The notes under the pieces were generated by a model that was not told the DNA's origin, searched no databases, and worked only from the letters and a program-made list of their open reading frames with translations. DNA of 64,000 bases, taken from Bartonella grahamii ATCC 700132 (GTDB lineage: Bacteria; Pseudomonadota; Alphaproteobacteria; Rhizobiales; Rhizobiaceae). A program made the translations under genes and the position numbers. Of this stretch, positions 29,476-40,880 are shown piece after piece (the first letter of the stretch is position 1; each line of letters begins with the position of its first letter). The DNA is taken from NCBI RefSeq assembly GCF_000518085.1, contig NZ_JACX01000004.1, positions 100,961 through 164,960 on the forward strand, written 5' to 3'.

Positions 29476-29744
29476 AATATTCTTTCTACTGAAGGTATAG
29501 AAAATCTAAAGGTTATCTCGATAAGAAATGCGATGGAATGAATAATTTATTACGCTTTTATAATGAAAGGAATACCTCTATTTTTTAAAGTGTTTAAAAC
29601 AAACGTGCAAGTCAACAGATACATTATTGTCGTTAAAGGATAGAAAATGATAAATGATTATGCTACTTCCTTTTTCAGGATAAGCGGTATGGTGCATGTG
29701 AATAATTTTCTAAACATACTGGCAAAGATTGGTTTGAAACGCAA

Positions 29745-31145
29745 ATGAATGAAAATAATGAGAGTGAACGAATTGCTAAAAGGTTAGCGCGTGCTGGTGT
29801 TGCTTCGCGTCGAGATGCAGAAATGATGATTGTTGCAGGTCGCATTTCTGTAAATGGTACGGTCGTGACAACGCCTGCTTTTAATGTTAGCCGCTCTGAT
29901 GTTATTAAAGTTGATGGCAAACCTTTACCTCCTATAGAACGAACGCGTTTATGGCTTTACCATAAGCCAGCAGGCCTTGTCACCACGAACCGTGATCCTG
30001 AAGGCAGACCTACAGTATTTAGTAATTTACCAAAAGGAATGCCGCGTGTTCTTTCTGTTGGAAGGCTTGACATTAACACGGAAGGGCTTTTGCTTTTAAC
30101 CAATGATGGAGGCTTAGCGCGTGTATTAGAGCTTCCTGTAACAGGATGGGTCCGCAAATATCGCGTTCGTGCTCATGGAAGAGTAAAGAAGAGCGCGCTG
30201 GATAACCTTAAAAATGGTATTGCGATTAATGGCATTTTTTATGGTTCGATTGAAGCATCAATTGAACGTGAACAAGGATCTAATATATGGCTTTCTGTCG
30301 CTTTGCGTGAAGGAAAAAACCGTGAAATAAAGAATGTTTTAGGGGCGTTGGGATTATCAGTTAATCGATTAATACGTGTATCTTATGGTCCATTTCATCT
30401 CTCTGATTTAGAAGAAGGAGCCGTGCAAGAGTTAAAAGGGCGGATGTTACGAGATCAGTTGGGGGAGCGTTTGATTATGCAAGCCAATGCAGATTTTGAT
30501 GCTCCTATTCTTAAGCCATTTTCAAATTCTGCAGTTGTTGCAGAAAAGCAAAGCCAAAAAGATCTTTCTGTTGCAAATGATGGTTGGGTTTTCTCAAGTG
30601 AAAGGGCGATACGGCGCCGACCAAGAGATGGTTCTGTTGAACATAGTCGTGCACGATTAAGTACAAAGTCTCATGAGAATGTAAAGAAGGAGAAAAGTGA
30701 GGAAGGAAAAGCAGAGCGTTTTTTACCGCGTTCTCGCCGTGCTAATGTTTGGATGGCTCCTGGTGCACGTCCGCAGAGTACACGTAGAAAGCCTTCCTAT
30801 AGTGAGGAGAAATCGCATGATCATAAGAGCGATTTGGATGGTAGAAAATCCTTTCATCGAGGCAAGGAAAAACTAAAAGAAAGTCCGTTACACAAAGAGA
30901 AGAGGGGAAGTTTTGTTCAAAAACGTGGCAAAACATCTTATGACGAGACGTATCCCTCTGGTAAGAAAAATCGCTTTTTCAAGGATAAAGAGAAAATGAT
31001 AAAAAGTGGACATGAGGAGCATTCTTTTGAGAGAAAGAAAAAGGTAAAATCGTTTGGTGGTGCTATGAAAAAATCTAAACCACATAGGGATGGTGCAAAA
31101 ACTTCGAAGCGATTTGGAGGTTCACGTGCGGATCATAGGCGGTAA
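29745..31145 (+). CDS. rluB: 23S rRNA pseudouridine synthase (RluB/RsuA family) with long basic tail
   Basis: Modifies a uridine in rRNA to pseudouridine. The 466 residues comprise an S4 RNA-binding domain (about 8-60, with [14 protein letters not shown]), the RsuA-type catalytic domain with [17 protein letters not shown] (catalytic Asp about 109) and [10 protein letters not shown], and a C-terminal tail from about residue 245 that is rich in Lys, Arg, Ser and Gly. The tail is probably disordered and RNA-binding. The end overlaps rsmD by 20 bases. RluB, rather than RluE or RluF, is the likeliest assignment. Confidence 0.88.
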   Translation: MNENNESERIAKRLARAGVASRRDAEMMIVAGRISVNGTVVTTPAFNVSRSDVIKVDGKPLPPIERTRLWLYHKPAGLVTTNRDPEGRPTVFSNLPKGMPRVLSVGRLDINTEGLLLLTNDGGLARVLELPVTGWVRKYRVRAHGRVKKSALDNLKNGIAINGIFYGSIEASIEREQGSNIWLSVALREGKNREIKNVLGALGLSVNRLIRVSYGPFHLSDLEEGAVQELKGRMLRDQLGERLIMQANADFDAPILKPFSNSAVVAEKQSQKDLSVANDGWVFSSERAIRRRPRDGSVEHSRARLSTKSHENVKKEKSEEGKAERFLPRSRRANVWMAPGARPQSTRRKPSYSEEKSHDHKSDLDGRKSFHRGKEKLKESPLHKEKRGSFVQKRGKTSYDETYPSGKKNRFFKDKEKMIKSGHEEHSFERKKKVKSFGGAMKKSKPHRDGAKTSKRFGGSRADHRR

Positions 31146-31692
31146 ATTTGCTGGGCGTGTTTTGTTTTCGCCTGTTAATCAGTCGATTCGCCCAACGAGT
31201 GATCGTACACGTGAAAGCCTTTTTAATATTCTTTCTAGCCGTGAAGAACAATTTTGGACCAATAAACGTATTCTTGATCTTTTTGCTGGTACTGGTGCTT
31301 TAGGCATCGAAGCACTTTCACGTGGAGCAAAGGCGGCTGTTTTTGTTGAAAACTCGGTTGAGGGACGTGGGTTGCTTCAAAAAAATATAGAAGCCTTTGA
31401 ATTACAGTCGATAGGACGGATTTTGCGTCGTGATGCGACAAAACTTGGCAATATTGGCACAATGCTTCCATTTGATGTTATCTGCGCTGATCCTCCCTAT
31501 AGCCGTTGTTTAGGTGAACGTGCTTTCGTAGAAGCTTTGCGAGGAGGGTGGGCAAAAGCTGATACACTCTTCATACTTGAAGAAAAGAAAGATACAATAA
31601 TTCATTTACCTGATGTCTTTTATCTAGACGATGAGCGTTTTTATGGTGAGACAGCAATACGTCTCTATAAATTACGATCGCTTACATTTTGA
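31126..31692 (+). CDS. rsmD: 16S rRNA (guanine966-N2)-methyltransferase
   Basis: SAM-dependent methylase acting on 16S rRNA in the small subunit. I start at the GTG at 31126: GGAGG (31116-31120) is five bases upstream, and the product then begins (M)[10 protein letters not shown], the standard RsmD start. An in-frame ATG at 31090 would add 12 residues with no ribosome binding site. SAM-binding motif [18 protein letters not shown] lies near residue 47 and the catalytic ADPPYS near 124. The 188 residues are a normal length. It is translationally coupled to rluB. Confidence 0.92.
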   Translation: MRIIGGKFAGRVLFSPVNQSIRPTSDRTRESLFNILSSREEQFWTNKRILDLFAGTGALGIEALSRGAKAAVFVENSVEGRGLLQKNIEAFELQSIGRILRRDATKLGNIGTMLPFDVICADPPYSRCLGERAFVEALRGGWAKADTLFILEEKKDTIIHLPDVFYLDDERFYGETAIRLYKLRSLTF

Positions 31693-31978
31693 GAAAGTTC
31701 TTGTTTTTATCCGGTAGGATGAAAAAATGCTTCTTTACAGTTTTCTTCATTTTATATGGTTTTTAAAAGGTTAAACAGAAAGTAAATAAAAGATTCTAAT
31801 GTTAAAGGAATTGATGAATTTTGATTTCATTATGTTTTTTGTCTGGATCTCTCATTTTTTTGAAGTTTTTTATAGCCTCAAGAGCGAGTCTTTTACAATA
31901 TACGCCCTTTAATATAGAGGGGCCATCTGTTCTTCTGTCTAGCCAAAAATTGCTTTGAGGTGTAATGCTATTGGACCT

Positions 31979-32009
31979 AAATTAGCAGTATGTATTGCTG
32001 CTAATTTTT
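31979..32009 (+). terminator. Orphan hairpin with T run
   Basis: Ten-base-pair stem AAATTAGCAG / CTGCTAATTT with a nine-base loop, followed by TTG. It lies 290 bases after rsmD in a 800-base gap with no gene. It could end the rsmD transcript or an unseen small RNA. The remainder of 31693-32497 shows nothing else I can support. Confidence 0.45.
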
Positions 32010-32497
32010 GTAAGTTATATGCTGATTTGTTAATTTTAGCTACATTAAAAGTGTAACACATTGTCAAAGCTGTAATGTATTATTAGCTTTCCTATCGATG
32101 AATGTTTTTTCTTTAATAGGATATATATTTCACGACAATAGTTATGATACCTTTTTGTCTCATTTCTTTGGGCTGCACATTAATCATCAACATCTCATTA
32201 GCAGCTGAAAGCTTTCAACTATGCAGTCTGCATTTATATCCTAAATAGTGCGTAACTTTTATCTTTGTTATTGTATGAACTTAAAACAGATATTTTTTAT
32301 TTAAGGTAGATAATATTGTTCATTTATCCTGAATATTTTTGTGTTTATTTTATTAATATCGCTTAGTGAGTTAATCATTACATATTAAGTAAATCTAAAA
32401 GTATTAAGTGTGTTATCGTTATTACATTTTTAAGAATAATTTTTATATTATTCTTTAGCAATAAAGCTAGATGATTTTTAAAACAGGGGAGATTATC

Positions 32498-32947
32498 ATG
32501 TTTAAATGGATATATAGCGAAGAAATTAACACAGAAGCGAGTGCTGAGCAGATTTGGGCTATATGGGAAGATGTGGCATCATGGCCTTGCTGGGATAGTG
32601 AACTTGAGTGGGTAGAACTTTCTGGTCCTTTCAAAGAAGGCGCTATAGGACGCATGAAACCTAAAAAGGGACCTACAGTAACTTTTAGACTTGATAAAGT
32701 TATAAAAAATGTTTTCTTTTCTGATTATACTAAACTTCCTCTTACTCACATGAGTTTTGATCATGAATATATTTGTTCAAAAAAATCGGGTTCTTCAGAT
32801 AACAAAATTCGTCATAGTGTAACCATGTCTGGTTTACTTTCTCCTTTCTTTGGAATGATTATTGGGTCAAAAATTAAGTTACACCTTCGTGATGCAATGA
32901 TTGAAATGAGCAGACGTGCTCTTATTGAAAACAAAATCATCTCGTAA
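32498..32947 (+). CDS. SRPBCC (START-like) family protein
   Basis: 149 residues, predicted small ligand-binding protein of the polyketide cyclase/START-like fold. The pattern is typical: WIYSEEINTEASAEQIWAIW with EDVASWPCWDSELEWVELSG at the N-terminus and a long C-terminal helix (LRDAMIEMSRRALIE). The ATG at 32498 has AGGGGAGA before it; an in-frame ATG at 32471 does not. It stands alone between two long gaps. The ligand and role are unknown. Confidence 0.75.
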   Translation: MFKWIYSEEINTEASAEQIWAIWEDVASWPCWDSELEWVELSGPFKEGAIGRMKPKKGPTVTFRLDKVIKNVFFSDYTKLPLTHMSFDHEYICSKKSGSSDNKIRHSVTMSGLLSPFFGMIIGSKIKLHLRDAMIEMSRRALIENKIIS

Positions 32948-33199
32948 GGGGGTGCATTTATAAAGAAGTTAATACCTTTACAAAGGCGCAGAAATCTTAG
33001 CCTTGTTAGAATGAAATCAGTTATGAGTATATAGCAAATCGATGAGCTATGATTTGGTTTTTCATTAGTCGTTGAAATCGAGTCAAATCATCTGAGAAAA
33101 TTAATTTTTCACCAAAGATCTTATAAGAGTCATTGAATTTTATTCAATATATAAAAGCTTATGAGGTGCGCATTTTTACTGAAAATAAAGAAAGTTGTA

Positions 33200-33475
33200 G
33201 AAGCTTATTTCTGCTCTTGTAAATCTGCAGGTCGGTATTGTCATGATATTTGCCACTTTCTAGTATTGCGCTAGTTTTTGATTTGAGAGCCTTGATAAAA
33301 GGCATTTTGACTTCTTCTTAAATAGTTTTTATCAGCATTACCTCTATTCATGATGTGAGAGCGAATAGTTGTGATTTCCTCAACATAAATAAGTTTAAAA
33401 TAGAGAAAATTTAATGATATTTGATTCTTTTATGCAAATTACAGAACGATCAATTATAATTATAAATCAAAGTGT
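33200..33475 (-). pseudogene. Integrase 5' remnant, copy E
   Basis: The minus strand reads MPFIKALKSKTSAILESGKY from about 33305, the first 20 residues of an integrase of this family, then decays. The upstream repeat continues to 33475 ('cattcatgatgtgagagcgaatag', in pieces, and 'attataaatcaaa'). It is one of the shorter but more clearly readable starts. Confidence 0.65.
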
Positions 33476-34647
33476 TTTTTTGATTAAAAGATGATGACTT
33501 TCTAAAGAGTACAGCTTTAAAAGGCTCTAAAGGATAAATAAGCTCACTCTTAATTTCCGTAAAATTAATTTCGTATCATTGTATATATTTGGTTTAAATG
33601 TTTAAAAAAGCGATTTTTTAAAATGCATACAGATATCATAGTTTCTGCAAATATTTTTGTATCTTTTAAAACAATTATGAGCGATAAACTTGTCAAAATT
33701 AATTGGAAGAATACGCTTCTTGCAGATTGTATTGAAAGATAGATACAATGTTGAGTTTCATATAAAAGTTTTATTGATTATCGTTTTATGACAATATTAC
33801 ACTTCTTTATTTTTTAATGGAGGGGAAAGAGGAAAGAGTATAGTTCTTAAATCAAAATCTATCCAGTATCTTAGAATTTTTGTTTCAGGAAAAAGAAGTC
33901 TGTCAAATTATGCCTGTTTAATAACAAAATAACCGATTAAGGATGACGCATGAAAAAATGAGATGCTCTCGATTAGACGCATTAGAACCGAGAGAGAATG
34001 TTATGATCATAACTTATTTCTGATAAATATAAAAAATGAGTTCTTTGTGATACCACGTCCATGAGGGTAAAGAAGTTTATGACTGCTCATTTTGTTGAAA
34101 CCATAATGAAAGGAAAAATTTTTCATTCCGTTTATGTTTTTTTGTTTACAAGATTGCCATCTTATTATGAGAGAGTTTATAGAAGCAAAGAAGTATACAC
34201 AAATGTAAGGCACTTTCTTGATTCTTGCTTGGAAATTAAAGAATGCTATAGGAATGAAGGAAGTTACTTGACTATCCAGAGGACATAAGGCTTGTGACTT
34301 AAGTCGTTTTATGCTTTTCGAATTTTTGAGGATTTAGACTTAAATTCAAGTGTTATTGCTAGGTCTTTTGTTGATTGCCAAGTTTTCGGTTGATTTGATT
34401 ATCAATACAGATTGGGTTATCTAAAATGATAAGGGGCAATGAGAAATCTTGAAACTAAAGAAATTTTACGACATATTGCGTCTTTTCATAAAGAAGCTAA
34501 AAAGGGAATTATTCGATGCATTAAAAGAAAAAATGCATGAAATGTGCGTAATTTTATGAATAAACATACAAGAGTTATATTCTGATTTATATAAAATTGT
34601 CAGAGTGCTTATCAATGTAAATAATAAAATATTTCAGGGAGTCTATA
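33476..34647. other. Long gap without a supported gene
   Basis: About 1.2 kb between integrase remnant E and tldE. Two frames of about 70 codons overlap on opposite strands at 34007-34288, with no ribosome binding site or recognisable motif. A short fragment MRNLETKEILRHIASFHKEA is open near 34441. I see only A/T-rich, probably decayed, sequence. Confidence 0.5.
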
Positions 34648-35979
34648 ATGACTGACAAAAACCAGATTGAGAAAGCTGTTTCACTGGTTGAAGCAGCAAG
34701 GCGTTCTGGGGCAGATGCTGCTGATGCCGTTATTGTTCATGCTCATTCTACCAGTGTATCAGTTCGTTTTGGGAAAGTCGAATCAACAGAAGCAGCAGAG
34801 AGCAATGATTTTACTCTAAGGGTTTTTGTTGGAAAAAAAGTAGCAAGTGTTTCTGCTAATTTAGCGTCTTATCCGCAAGAACTTGCGGAACGTGCTGTTG
34901 CGATGGCTAAAGCTTCTCCCGATAGTTTATTTGAAGGTTTGGCAGATAAAGAGTGTTTGGTTAAGTCTCCTAAAGATCTTGATCTTTTTGATGATTTTGT
35001 GCCAAGCAGTCATTTTTTAACAGAAGATGCTTTAAAAACAGAGGCAGCAGCTCTTGATGTTAAAGGTGTAAGTAATTCTGGTGGCGCTGCAACAGCTTAT
35101 GGTCGGAGTGGGTTTATTCTTGTGACCAGCGATGGTTTTTGTGGAGCCTATCGCTCCAGTTGTTTTTCACGTTCTTGTAGTGCTCTTGCAGGTGAAGGCA
35201 CAAAAATGGAGCGGGATTATGATTATACAACAGCCTTACATTTTTCTGATTTAGAGGCAGCAGAAACTGTTGGAAAGAATGCAGGGTTTGGTGCTGTCCG
35301 ACGTTTGGGTGCAGTTCGTGCGGCGACTGGGGGCGTTGATGTTATTTTTAATCCGCGTACGGCTCGCGGAATTGCAGGGCATATCGCATCTATGGTCAAT
35401 GGAGCCTCTGTAGCTCGTAAAACAAGTCTTTTACAGAATTTCCTAGGCAAGGAAGTGATGAAGCCTAATGTTAATGTAACCGATCAACCTTTGCAATTAC
35501 GTGGAAATGCTTCTCATCCTTTTGATGGAGAAGGGGTAGAGGGGCAAACACTCAATATTATTGAAAATGGTATTTTAAAAAATTGGCTTCTTTCATCATC
35601 TACAGCACGTGAATTGGGACTTAAAACAAATGGACACGGTGTGCGTTCGGCATCATTAGTGCAGCCGACAAGTACAAATTTTGCTATTGAACCGGGTTTG
35701 GTATCGCCTTGCGATATGATAAAAGATTTGCGAAATGGATTTTATGTGACCGAATTATTCGGTCATGGCATTGATTTTATTACTGGTCAGTATAGTCGTG
35801 GAGCTTCCGGTTTTTGGATTGAAAATGGTGAAATTGCTTATCCGGTGAGTGAAGTAACGCTAGGTTCTGATTTGCTTCATATGTTAGCACATTTAACACC
35901 TGCCAATGATATTGATCGGCGTTATGGTACGGCGGCTCCAACATTGTTAATTGAAGGGATGACACTTGCAGGAAAATAA
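34648..35979 (+). CDS. pmbA: TldE/PmbA-type metalloprotease subunit
   Basis: Partner subunit of the TldD-TldE peptidase, which processes unfolded or modified peptides and antitoxins. 443 residues. The family N-terminal domain has GADAADAVIVHAHSTSVSVR and the C-terminal half has VIFNPRTARGIAGHI, a GVEGQTLNIIENGILKNWLL stretch and the late FGHGIDFITGQYSRGASGFWIENGEI. TldE lacks the HExxxH zinc motif of TldD and none is seen here, which supports PmbA/TldE. GGGAG precedes the ATG. It overlaps the phosphatase gene by 14 bases. Confidence 0.92.
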   Translation: MTDKNQIEKAVSLVEAARRSGADAADAVIVHAHSTSVSVRFGKVESTEAAESNDFTLRVFVGKKVASVSANLASYPQELAERAVAMAKASPDSLFEGLADKECLVKSPKDLDLFDDFVPSSHFLTEDALKTEAAALDVKGVSNSGGAATAYGRSGFILVTSDGFCGAYRSSCFSRSCSALAGEGTKMERDYDYTTALHFSDLEAAETVGKNAGFGAVRRLGAVRAATGGVDVIFNPRTARGIAGHIASMVNGASVARKTSLLQNFLGKEVMKPNVNVTDQPLQLRGNASHPFDGEGVEGQTLNIIENGILKNWLLSSSTARELGLKTNGHGVRSASLVQPTSTNFAIEPGLVSPCDMIKDLRNGFYVTELFGHGIDFITGQYSRGASGFWIENGEIAYPVSEVTLGSDLLHMLAHLTPANDIDRRYGTAAPTLLIEGMTLAGK

Positions 35980-36769
35980 CACGCATCATTCTTCTGATTT
36001 AAATCTTTTGCGGGATGTTTGTCGAGAGGCAGGAGATTTAGCAATGCGGTATTTTGGATGCACGTTGGATGTTTGGATTAAAGAGGGTAATTCACCGGTC
36101 AGTGAGGCAGATTTTGCTGTTGATCATTTTTTGAAAGAGAAGCTTCTTGGAGCGCGTCCAAATTATGGATGGATTTCAGAAGAAACAAAAGATAATCGAG
36201 AACAACAAGATTATGAACGCTCCTTTGTGGTTGATCCTATTGATGGAACACGAGGTTTTCTTTCTGGCAGTCCTTATTGGTGTATTTCGGTTGCCATTAT
36301 TGAGAATGGGCGTCCTATAGTGGGCGTTCTACAATGTCCGGCTCAAGGAGATATTTATGCAGCTGTAACGGGTGGAGGGGCAACATTAAATGGGATAAAA
36401 CTTCCTCGTTTAGCCTCGGGGGGGCATCGAAAATATAAAATTTCGCTTGATAAATCGCTCGCACAAAAATTACCAGATGATTTTCTCAATCGAGTCAGTC
36501 TTTATCATTATCTTCCTTCTCTTGCTTATCGTATTGTTCTTGTTGCTCAAGATGAAATTGATATCGTATTAGTTCGTCCGAATTGTCATGAATGGGATAT
36601 TGCCGCTGCTGATCTTATTTTGCAGGAGTGTGGAGGGTGTTTTTTATCGCTTGATGCCCCTTTACTATCTTACGGAATTGAACCTTACCAATATGGACTT
36701 TTAATTGCTGGTAAAAATAATTGCTGTCAAGATATGATAGATGTTGTTCGTCAAACAAAGTTAGTTTAA
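35966..36769 (+). CDS. Inositol-monophosphatase-family phosphatase (CysQ-like)
   Basis: Mg-dependent phosphatase of the IMPase/CysQ superfamily, 267 residues. Metal-binding motifs are WISEET (Glu, about residue 70), VVDPIDGTRGFLSG (about 85-98) and EWDIAAADLILQECGG (about 209-224). The DPIDGTRGF variant and context suggest a 3'(2'),5'-bisphosphate nucleotidase, but inositol phosphate cannot be excluded. It is translationally coupled to pmbA, and the small DUF4170 gene follows 46 bases later. Confidence 0.82.
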   Translation: MQENNTHHSSDLNLLRDVCREAGDLAMRYFGCTLDVWIKEGNSPVSEADFAVDHFLKEKLLGARPNYGWISEETKDNREQQDYERSFVVDPIDGTRGFLSGSPYWCISVAIIENGRPIVGVLQCPAQGDIYAAVTGGGATLNGIKLPRLASGGHRKYKISLDKSLAQKLPDDFLNRVSLYHYLPSLAYRIVLVAQDEIDIVLVRPNCHEWDIAAADLILQECGGCFLSLDAPLLSYGIEPYQYGLLIAGKNNCCQDMIDVVRQTKLV

Positions 36770-36815
36770 TCACGTAAAAGCGCGCTAAAATAATCTAAAT
36801 GATATGGAGGCACAT

Positions 36816-37061
36816 ATGACTGAAACCAACGAAAAAAAACAATATTTATATCTTGTATTTGGTGGGGAATTAAAAAATCTTAACAGTAATCAATTTAAGA
36901 ATCCTGATGATTTAGATGTGGTTGGTATTTTCTCAGATTATCAATCCGCTCAAGAAGCATGGCAGGCAAAAGCACAAAGCAGTGTAGATAATGCATTACA
37001 ACGTTATTACATTGTAGATTTGCATCAGTTTCTTGATGCTGAGTTAGGCGATGCAGAGTAA
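36816..37061 (+). CDS. DUF4170-type small protein
   Basis: 81 residues starting at ATG 36816, since GGAGG (36806-36810) is five bases before it; an upstream in-frame ATG at 36804 overlaps that site. The product has YLYLVFGGELKNL, then VVGIFSDYQSAQEAWQAKAQ and a closing YYIVDLHQFLD. This is the pattern of a conserved alphaproteobacterial protein of unknown function. It is probably co-transcribed with pmbA and the phosphatase. Confidence 0.8.
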   Translation: MTETNEKKQYLYLVFGGELKNLNSNQFKNPDDLDVVGIFSDYQSAQEAWQAKAQSSVDNALQRYYIVDLHQFLDAELGDAE

Positions 37062-37084
37062 AGCTTGAATATTTGGTCATTATA

Positions 37085-37440
37085 GCCTGTAGATTGCTTC
37101 ACGCTTTTGTTTAATCGTTCTTTCCATAGGTACGTTTTTCGGGTAAAATAGAATGCCGTAAAAAAGAGTATGCTTATTGTTTAAAATTCATATGTTTTCT
37201 TAAGGAAACATCTTTCAGGGCACCCAAGCACATTCCATAATGGTGTCCGTGCAAGTTATAAAATCCATTGTTGGACCACCATCTTTACGCTTAATAAAAA
37301 TGTAAGACAGTTCTATTAACCTATTTACAACAGCAATATTATCATGACGAGCGATCACTCGAAGTTTATGATTATATTGTGAATAGTCACTCTGCTTTTG
37401 AATGGAATATGAAACATTAATGCGTTCAGATTAATAAAAA
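37085..37440 (-). pseudogene. Integrase 5' remnant, copy F
   Basis: Coding-part landmarks of copy A are repeated here ('cttcacgcttttgttt', 'tagaatgccgtaa', 'aaggaaacat', 'caccatctttacgctta'), on the same strand and in the same order, but frames are broken throughout. The upstream part is poorly kept. Confidence 0.6.
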
Positions 37441-38508
37441 GAGTAGCATTATTAATGATACCAATTACTACTTCGTTGAGATTATTAGCACTCCCTACTT
37501 ATCCATTGGAATTTTTCCAACAAGTTATCACTATAAGCTTAGAAACCATGAAAGTCGTTAGAAACTTACCAAAATTAGAAACTTAGAAAAACTGAATAGA
37601 TTGATGAAGTTAATTTACCTCATAAGTTTTTTTTGAGTACTCGTTTAAAACTACAATCTATAAATTAATTATTTTGTGTTGATTATACACAATCTTAAAA
37701 GGAATAATACACCATGCGATCTCCTGAAAAGAGAGGATTTAAAATTTTGAAAACTCTTATTTAAATTGTTTTAAGACTTTTAAGAAATTTTCTATTAAAC
37801 AAGATTAGATTTTTCTGGATTACCTTTAAGAGATTATATCACAATTTAAAATGAGAACTTTATACCGTTCAAAAGTTTTTTTAAGATTAGTTTTACATAT
37901 TCATTTTATTGAAATGAAATCATAGAGATTAGGCTTTTTTTAAACATATTTTATTTGTTGGATTTATATAGGTTATAATATTTATATGGATTATTTTTTG
38001 AAAAATTGATAATACATAATATATGTAAAAATAAGTTTTTTCTCTAAAATACCAACGTGCAAAATTCAAAGTTTTACTAAAATCATAATAAGTATTTATT
38101 CAGTGAGCTGAAAAAAATTGATACAATCTATGTTATAGGTTGTATGATATTTATCATTTATATTTTCAAAATTATAATCGACTGAAATGTAGCTTTGTTA
38201 TTTTTTAAGTAAGATTTTTTATAGGGTGCAGAATGCAGTGATAAAATCGATATAAGTGACAAAATTTCATTAAAAGAGATTTAAATAAATAATGTGTATA
38301 TGTTATCTTTATAGGGAAATTTTAAAAAAATATGGCGATAAAATTACGTTTTTTGTCCTTTATGTATTGAATTTTCTCGTGGATGAAGCGTTTTTTATTC
38401 AAGATATGGATAATATTAAAAAAATATGGATGTAACCAATAGTGTTGATGAATTTTTTAACAAAATAAGCATATAGATATCTTAAAGTAGCTGGATGAGG
38501 TGATTTAA
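37441..38508. other. Very A/T-rich gap without a gene
   Basis: About 1.07 kb of A/T-rich sequence before waaA. I find no frame over 60 codons with a start and ribosome binding site, no repeat shared with elsewhere in the window and no strong hairpin. Confidence 0.5.
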
Positions 38509-39831
38509 ATGGTAGAATTAAAGGCACATACGGCTCTTTTAAGCTATCGGATGATTGGTTTTTGCTTATGTCCTGTTATTCCTTTTTATTTGTTCTTTCG
38601 TGCTATTCGTGGAAAAGAAGAGTGGTGTCGCAAAAAAGAGCGTTTAGGTAAAAGTTCTCATGTACGCCCCCAAGGTTCGTTAGTTTGGTTGCATGCAGCA
38701 AGTGTTGGAGAAACACTTGCACTTGTTCCACTTGTAAACTATATTTTATCATTAAAAATCAATGTATTAATGACAACTGGGACTGTAACATCTTCTACTC
38801 TTGTGAAAAAACATTTTGGTAATAGGTTGATTCATCAATATGCTCCTTTGGATTTAGATTTTGCAGTGCGCCGTTTTATTAGTCATTGGAAGCCTGATCT
38901 CGCCTTGATTTGTGAATCAGAAATTTGGCCTCTTCGTATTAAAGAACTTGCAAAAATGCGTATTCCGCAGATTTTGGTTAATGCCCATATGTCTGAACAT
39001 TCTTTTAAAGCTTGGCAAAAACGACGCGTTCTTGCCAAACATATTTTTAAGGATATTGATTTGGCGATTGGTCAAAACGAAAGAGATGTAGCTTATTACC
39101 ATACACTTGGCGTAAAATCTGTTACGTTTTCTGGTAATCTCAAGGCTGATGTTTTTCTGGTTGAAAATCAAGCATTGCTTGCACGTTATCGTAATGCTAT
39201 TGGCAATCGCCCAGTTTGGGCTGCTGTTTCAACGCATGAAGGGGAAGAGGAGATTGCTTTTGAGGTCCATAAGATTGTTAAAAATTATTTGCCAGATTTA
39301 TTAACAATTATTGTGCCTCGTCATCCTGAACGTTCAGAAGATCTTATCAGAAAATGCGACAATAAGGGATTACGTTTTATTCGTAGGAGTAGAGATGCTG
39401 TTCCAAACATGAATACCGATATTTTATGGGGAGATACAATTGGAGAAATGGGTCTTTTTCTTCGATTATCGAAAGTTTCTTTCGTTGGTAAGTCGTTATG
39501 TGGAAATGGTGGACACAATCCATTGGAATTGGCTTTGCTTGGTTCCGCTATTTTGACAGGGCCCCATGTTTCAAATTTTCAAGAGATGTTCGAGCAATTT
39601 TTAACGCATGATGCAGCATATATGGTTCAAGATACAAAACAGCTTGCTATTCAGGTGTATAAGCTTTTAACAAATGAAACATTGCGACAAGAAATGGTTG
39701 ATAAGGCTCATGAAGTGGCGACAGATATGGCAGGTGCACTTGAGCGCACATTAAAGATTTTAGATCCATTTTTACAACCCCTTGTAATACAAACAGGTTT
39801 ACGTCAGCGTCAGGGTAGATATGCATATTAG
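38509..39831 (+). CDS. waaA: Kdo transferase
   Basis: Adds 3-deoxy-manno-octulosonate to lipid A precursor at the inner face of the inner membrane. 440 residues. There is an N-terminal membrane anchor (about 10-30) and then the GT30 domain with [12 protein letters not shown] (Glu needed for catalysis), [34 protein letters not shown], and a late [19 protein letters not shown]. It overlaps lpxK by 11 bases, so the two lipid A genes form an operon. Confidence 0.94.
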   Translation: MVELKAHTALLSYRMIGFCLCPVIPFYLFFRAIRGKEEWCRKKERLGKSSHVRPQGSLVWLHAASVGETLALVPLVNYILSLKINVLMTTGTVTSSTLVKKHFGNRLIHQYAPLDLDFAVRRFISHWKPDLALICESEIWPLRIKELAKMRIPQILVNAHMSEHSFKAWQKRRVLAKHIFKDIDLAIGQNERDVAYYHTLGVKSVTFSGNLKADVFLVENQALLARYRNAIGNRPVWAAVSTHEGEEEIAFEVHKIVKNYLPDLLTIIVPRHPERSEDLIRKCDNKGLRFIRRSRDAVPNMNTDILWGDTIGEMGLFLRLSKVSFVGKSLCGNGGHNPLELALLGSAILTGPHVSNFQEMFEQFLTHDAAYMVQDTKQLAIQVYKLLTNETLRQEMVDKAHEVATDMAGALERTLKILDPFLQPLVIQTGLRQRQGRYAY

Positions 39832-40861
39832 CGCCCCCCATTTTTGGTGGAAAAATAAAAGCTTTTTGCGTTTTGTATTAGCTCCAGTTTCATGGGGGTA
39901 TGGTTATTTTTCAAGTCGTTTTATGGCAAGACAGCCTCCCGTGATTGATTTGCCAGTTTTGTGTATTGGAAATTTTACATGTGGCGGTGCGGGTAAAACG
40001 CCGGTTGTTATTGCTTTTACCAAAGTGACTAAAGAACTTGGTTTCGTACCTGGTGTTGTATCACGTGGTTATGGTGGATCAGTTAAAGGGGTACATCTTG
40101 TAAATGAGAAATATGATACTCCACACAATGTTGGAGATGAGGCACTTTTACTTGCACGGCATGCTTTGGTAGCTGTATCACCTAATCGTTATGCAGCGGC
40201 ACAACGGCTGAAAAAAGAGGGATGTAATCTTATTTTAATGGATGACGGATTTCAAAGTCGCCGTCTTTATATGGATTATACGTTACTCGTTGTTGATGCG
40301 ATGCGCGGTTTTGGTAATGGAGCTGTCTTTCCAGCAGGACCTTTGCGCGTACCATTAAAAACGCAGTTTTCTTTTATGGATAGTGTTTTATTGATTGGTC
40401 ACTCCGATGCGCCTGATAATATTGCTTTTCTTGTTTCTCGTACTGGAAAGCCTTTATATCGTGCTCATCTTAAAGCCAGTGCCTCTGATGAGGTTTCAGG
40501 AAAATCATTTTTGGCATTTGCCGGTATTGGCAATCCAGATAAATTTTTTAAATCTATTAAAGAATTGTCTGGTCATGTGGTGCAAACTTACATGTATCCA
40601 GACCACTATTTTTTCACAGATAAAAATTTAAAAAGCCTTATACAAAAGGCTAAAATGCACAATTTATGGCTAGCAACAACAGCTAAAGATTATATCCGTA
40701 TACAGACAATTCACACGCAAAAAGATTTTAAAAATCTTATTGTCTTTGATGTGAATGTCGATTTTGTTCAAAAAGATTTCTGTCGTATGGTCCTTGAGGA
40801 GGTCATGACCCGCTTTAGAAAACGTTCCCTTGAATTTTCTTGTCTAAAAGGTAAAGGCTAA
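39821..40861 (+). CDS. lpxK: Tetraacyldisaccharide 4'-kinase
   Basis: Phosphorylates the 4' position of the lipid A disaccharide precursor at the inner membrane. 346 residues. A hydrophobic N-terminal segment (about 17-36) is followed by Walker [13 protein letters not shown] (50-61), [16 protein letters not shown] and the LMDDGFQ motif. Ends [20 protein letters not shown] and [10 protein letters not shown] are typical. It starts inside the end of waaA and faces a convergent DUF2093 gene 20 bases on. Confidence 0.94.
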   Translation: MHISAPHFWWKNKSFLRFVLAPVSWGYGYFSSRFMARQPPVIDLPVLCIGNFTCGGAGKTPVVIAFTKVTKELGFVPGVVSRGYGGSVKGVHLVNEKYDTPHNVGDEALLLARHALVAVSPNRYAAAQRLKKEGCNLILMDDGFQSRRLYMDYTLLVVDAMRGFGNGAVFPAGPLRVPLKTQFSFMDSVLLIGHSDAPDNIAFLVSRTGKPLYRAHLKASASDEVSGKSFLAFAGIGNPDKFFKSIKELSGHVVQTYMYPDHYFFTDKNLKSLIQKAKMHNLWLATTAKDYIRIQTIHTQKDFKNLIVFDVNVDFVQKDFCRMVLEEVMTRFRKRSLEFSCLKGKG

Positions 40862-40880
40862 ATTTATAGCTTTCGAGGGT

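Noticed and set aside
34007..34288. Overlapping frames of about 70 codons on both strands in the gap before pmbA
   Set aside because: No motif, no ribosome binding site, and the length is expected by chance in a 1.2 kb gap.
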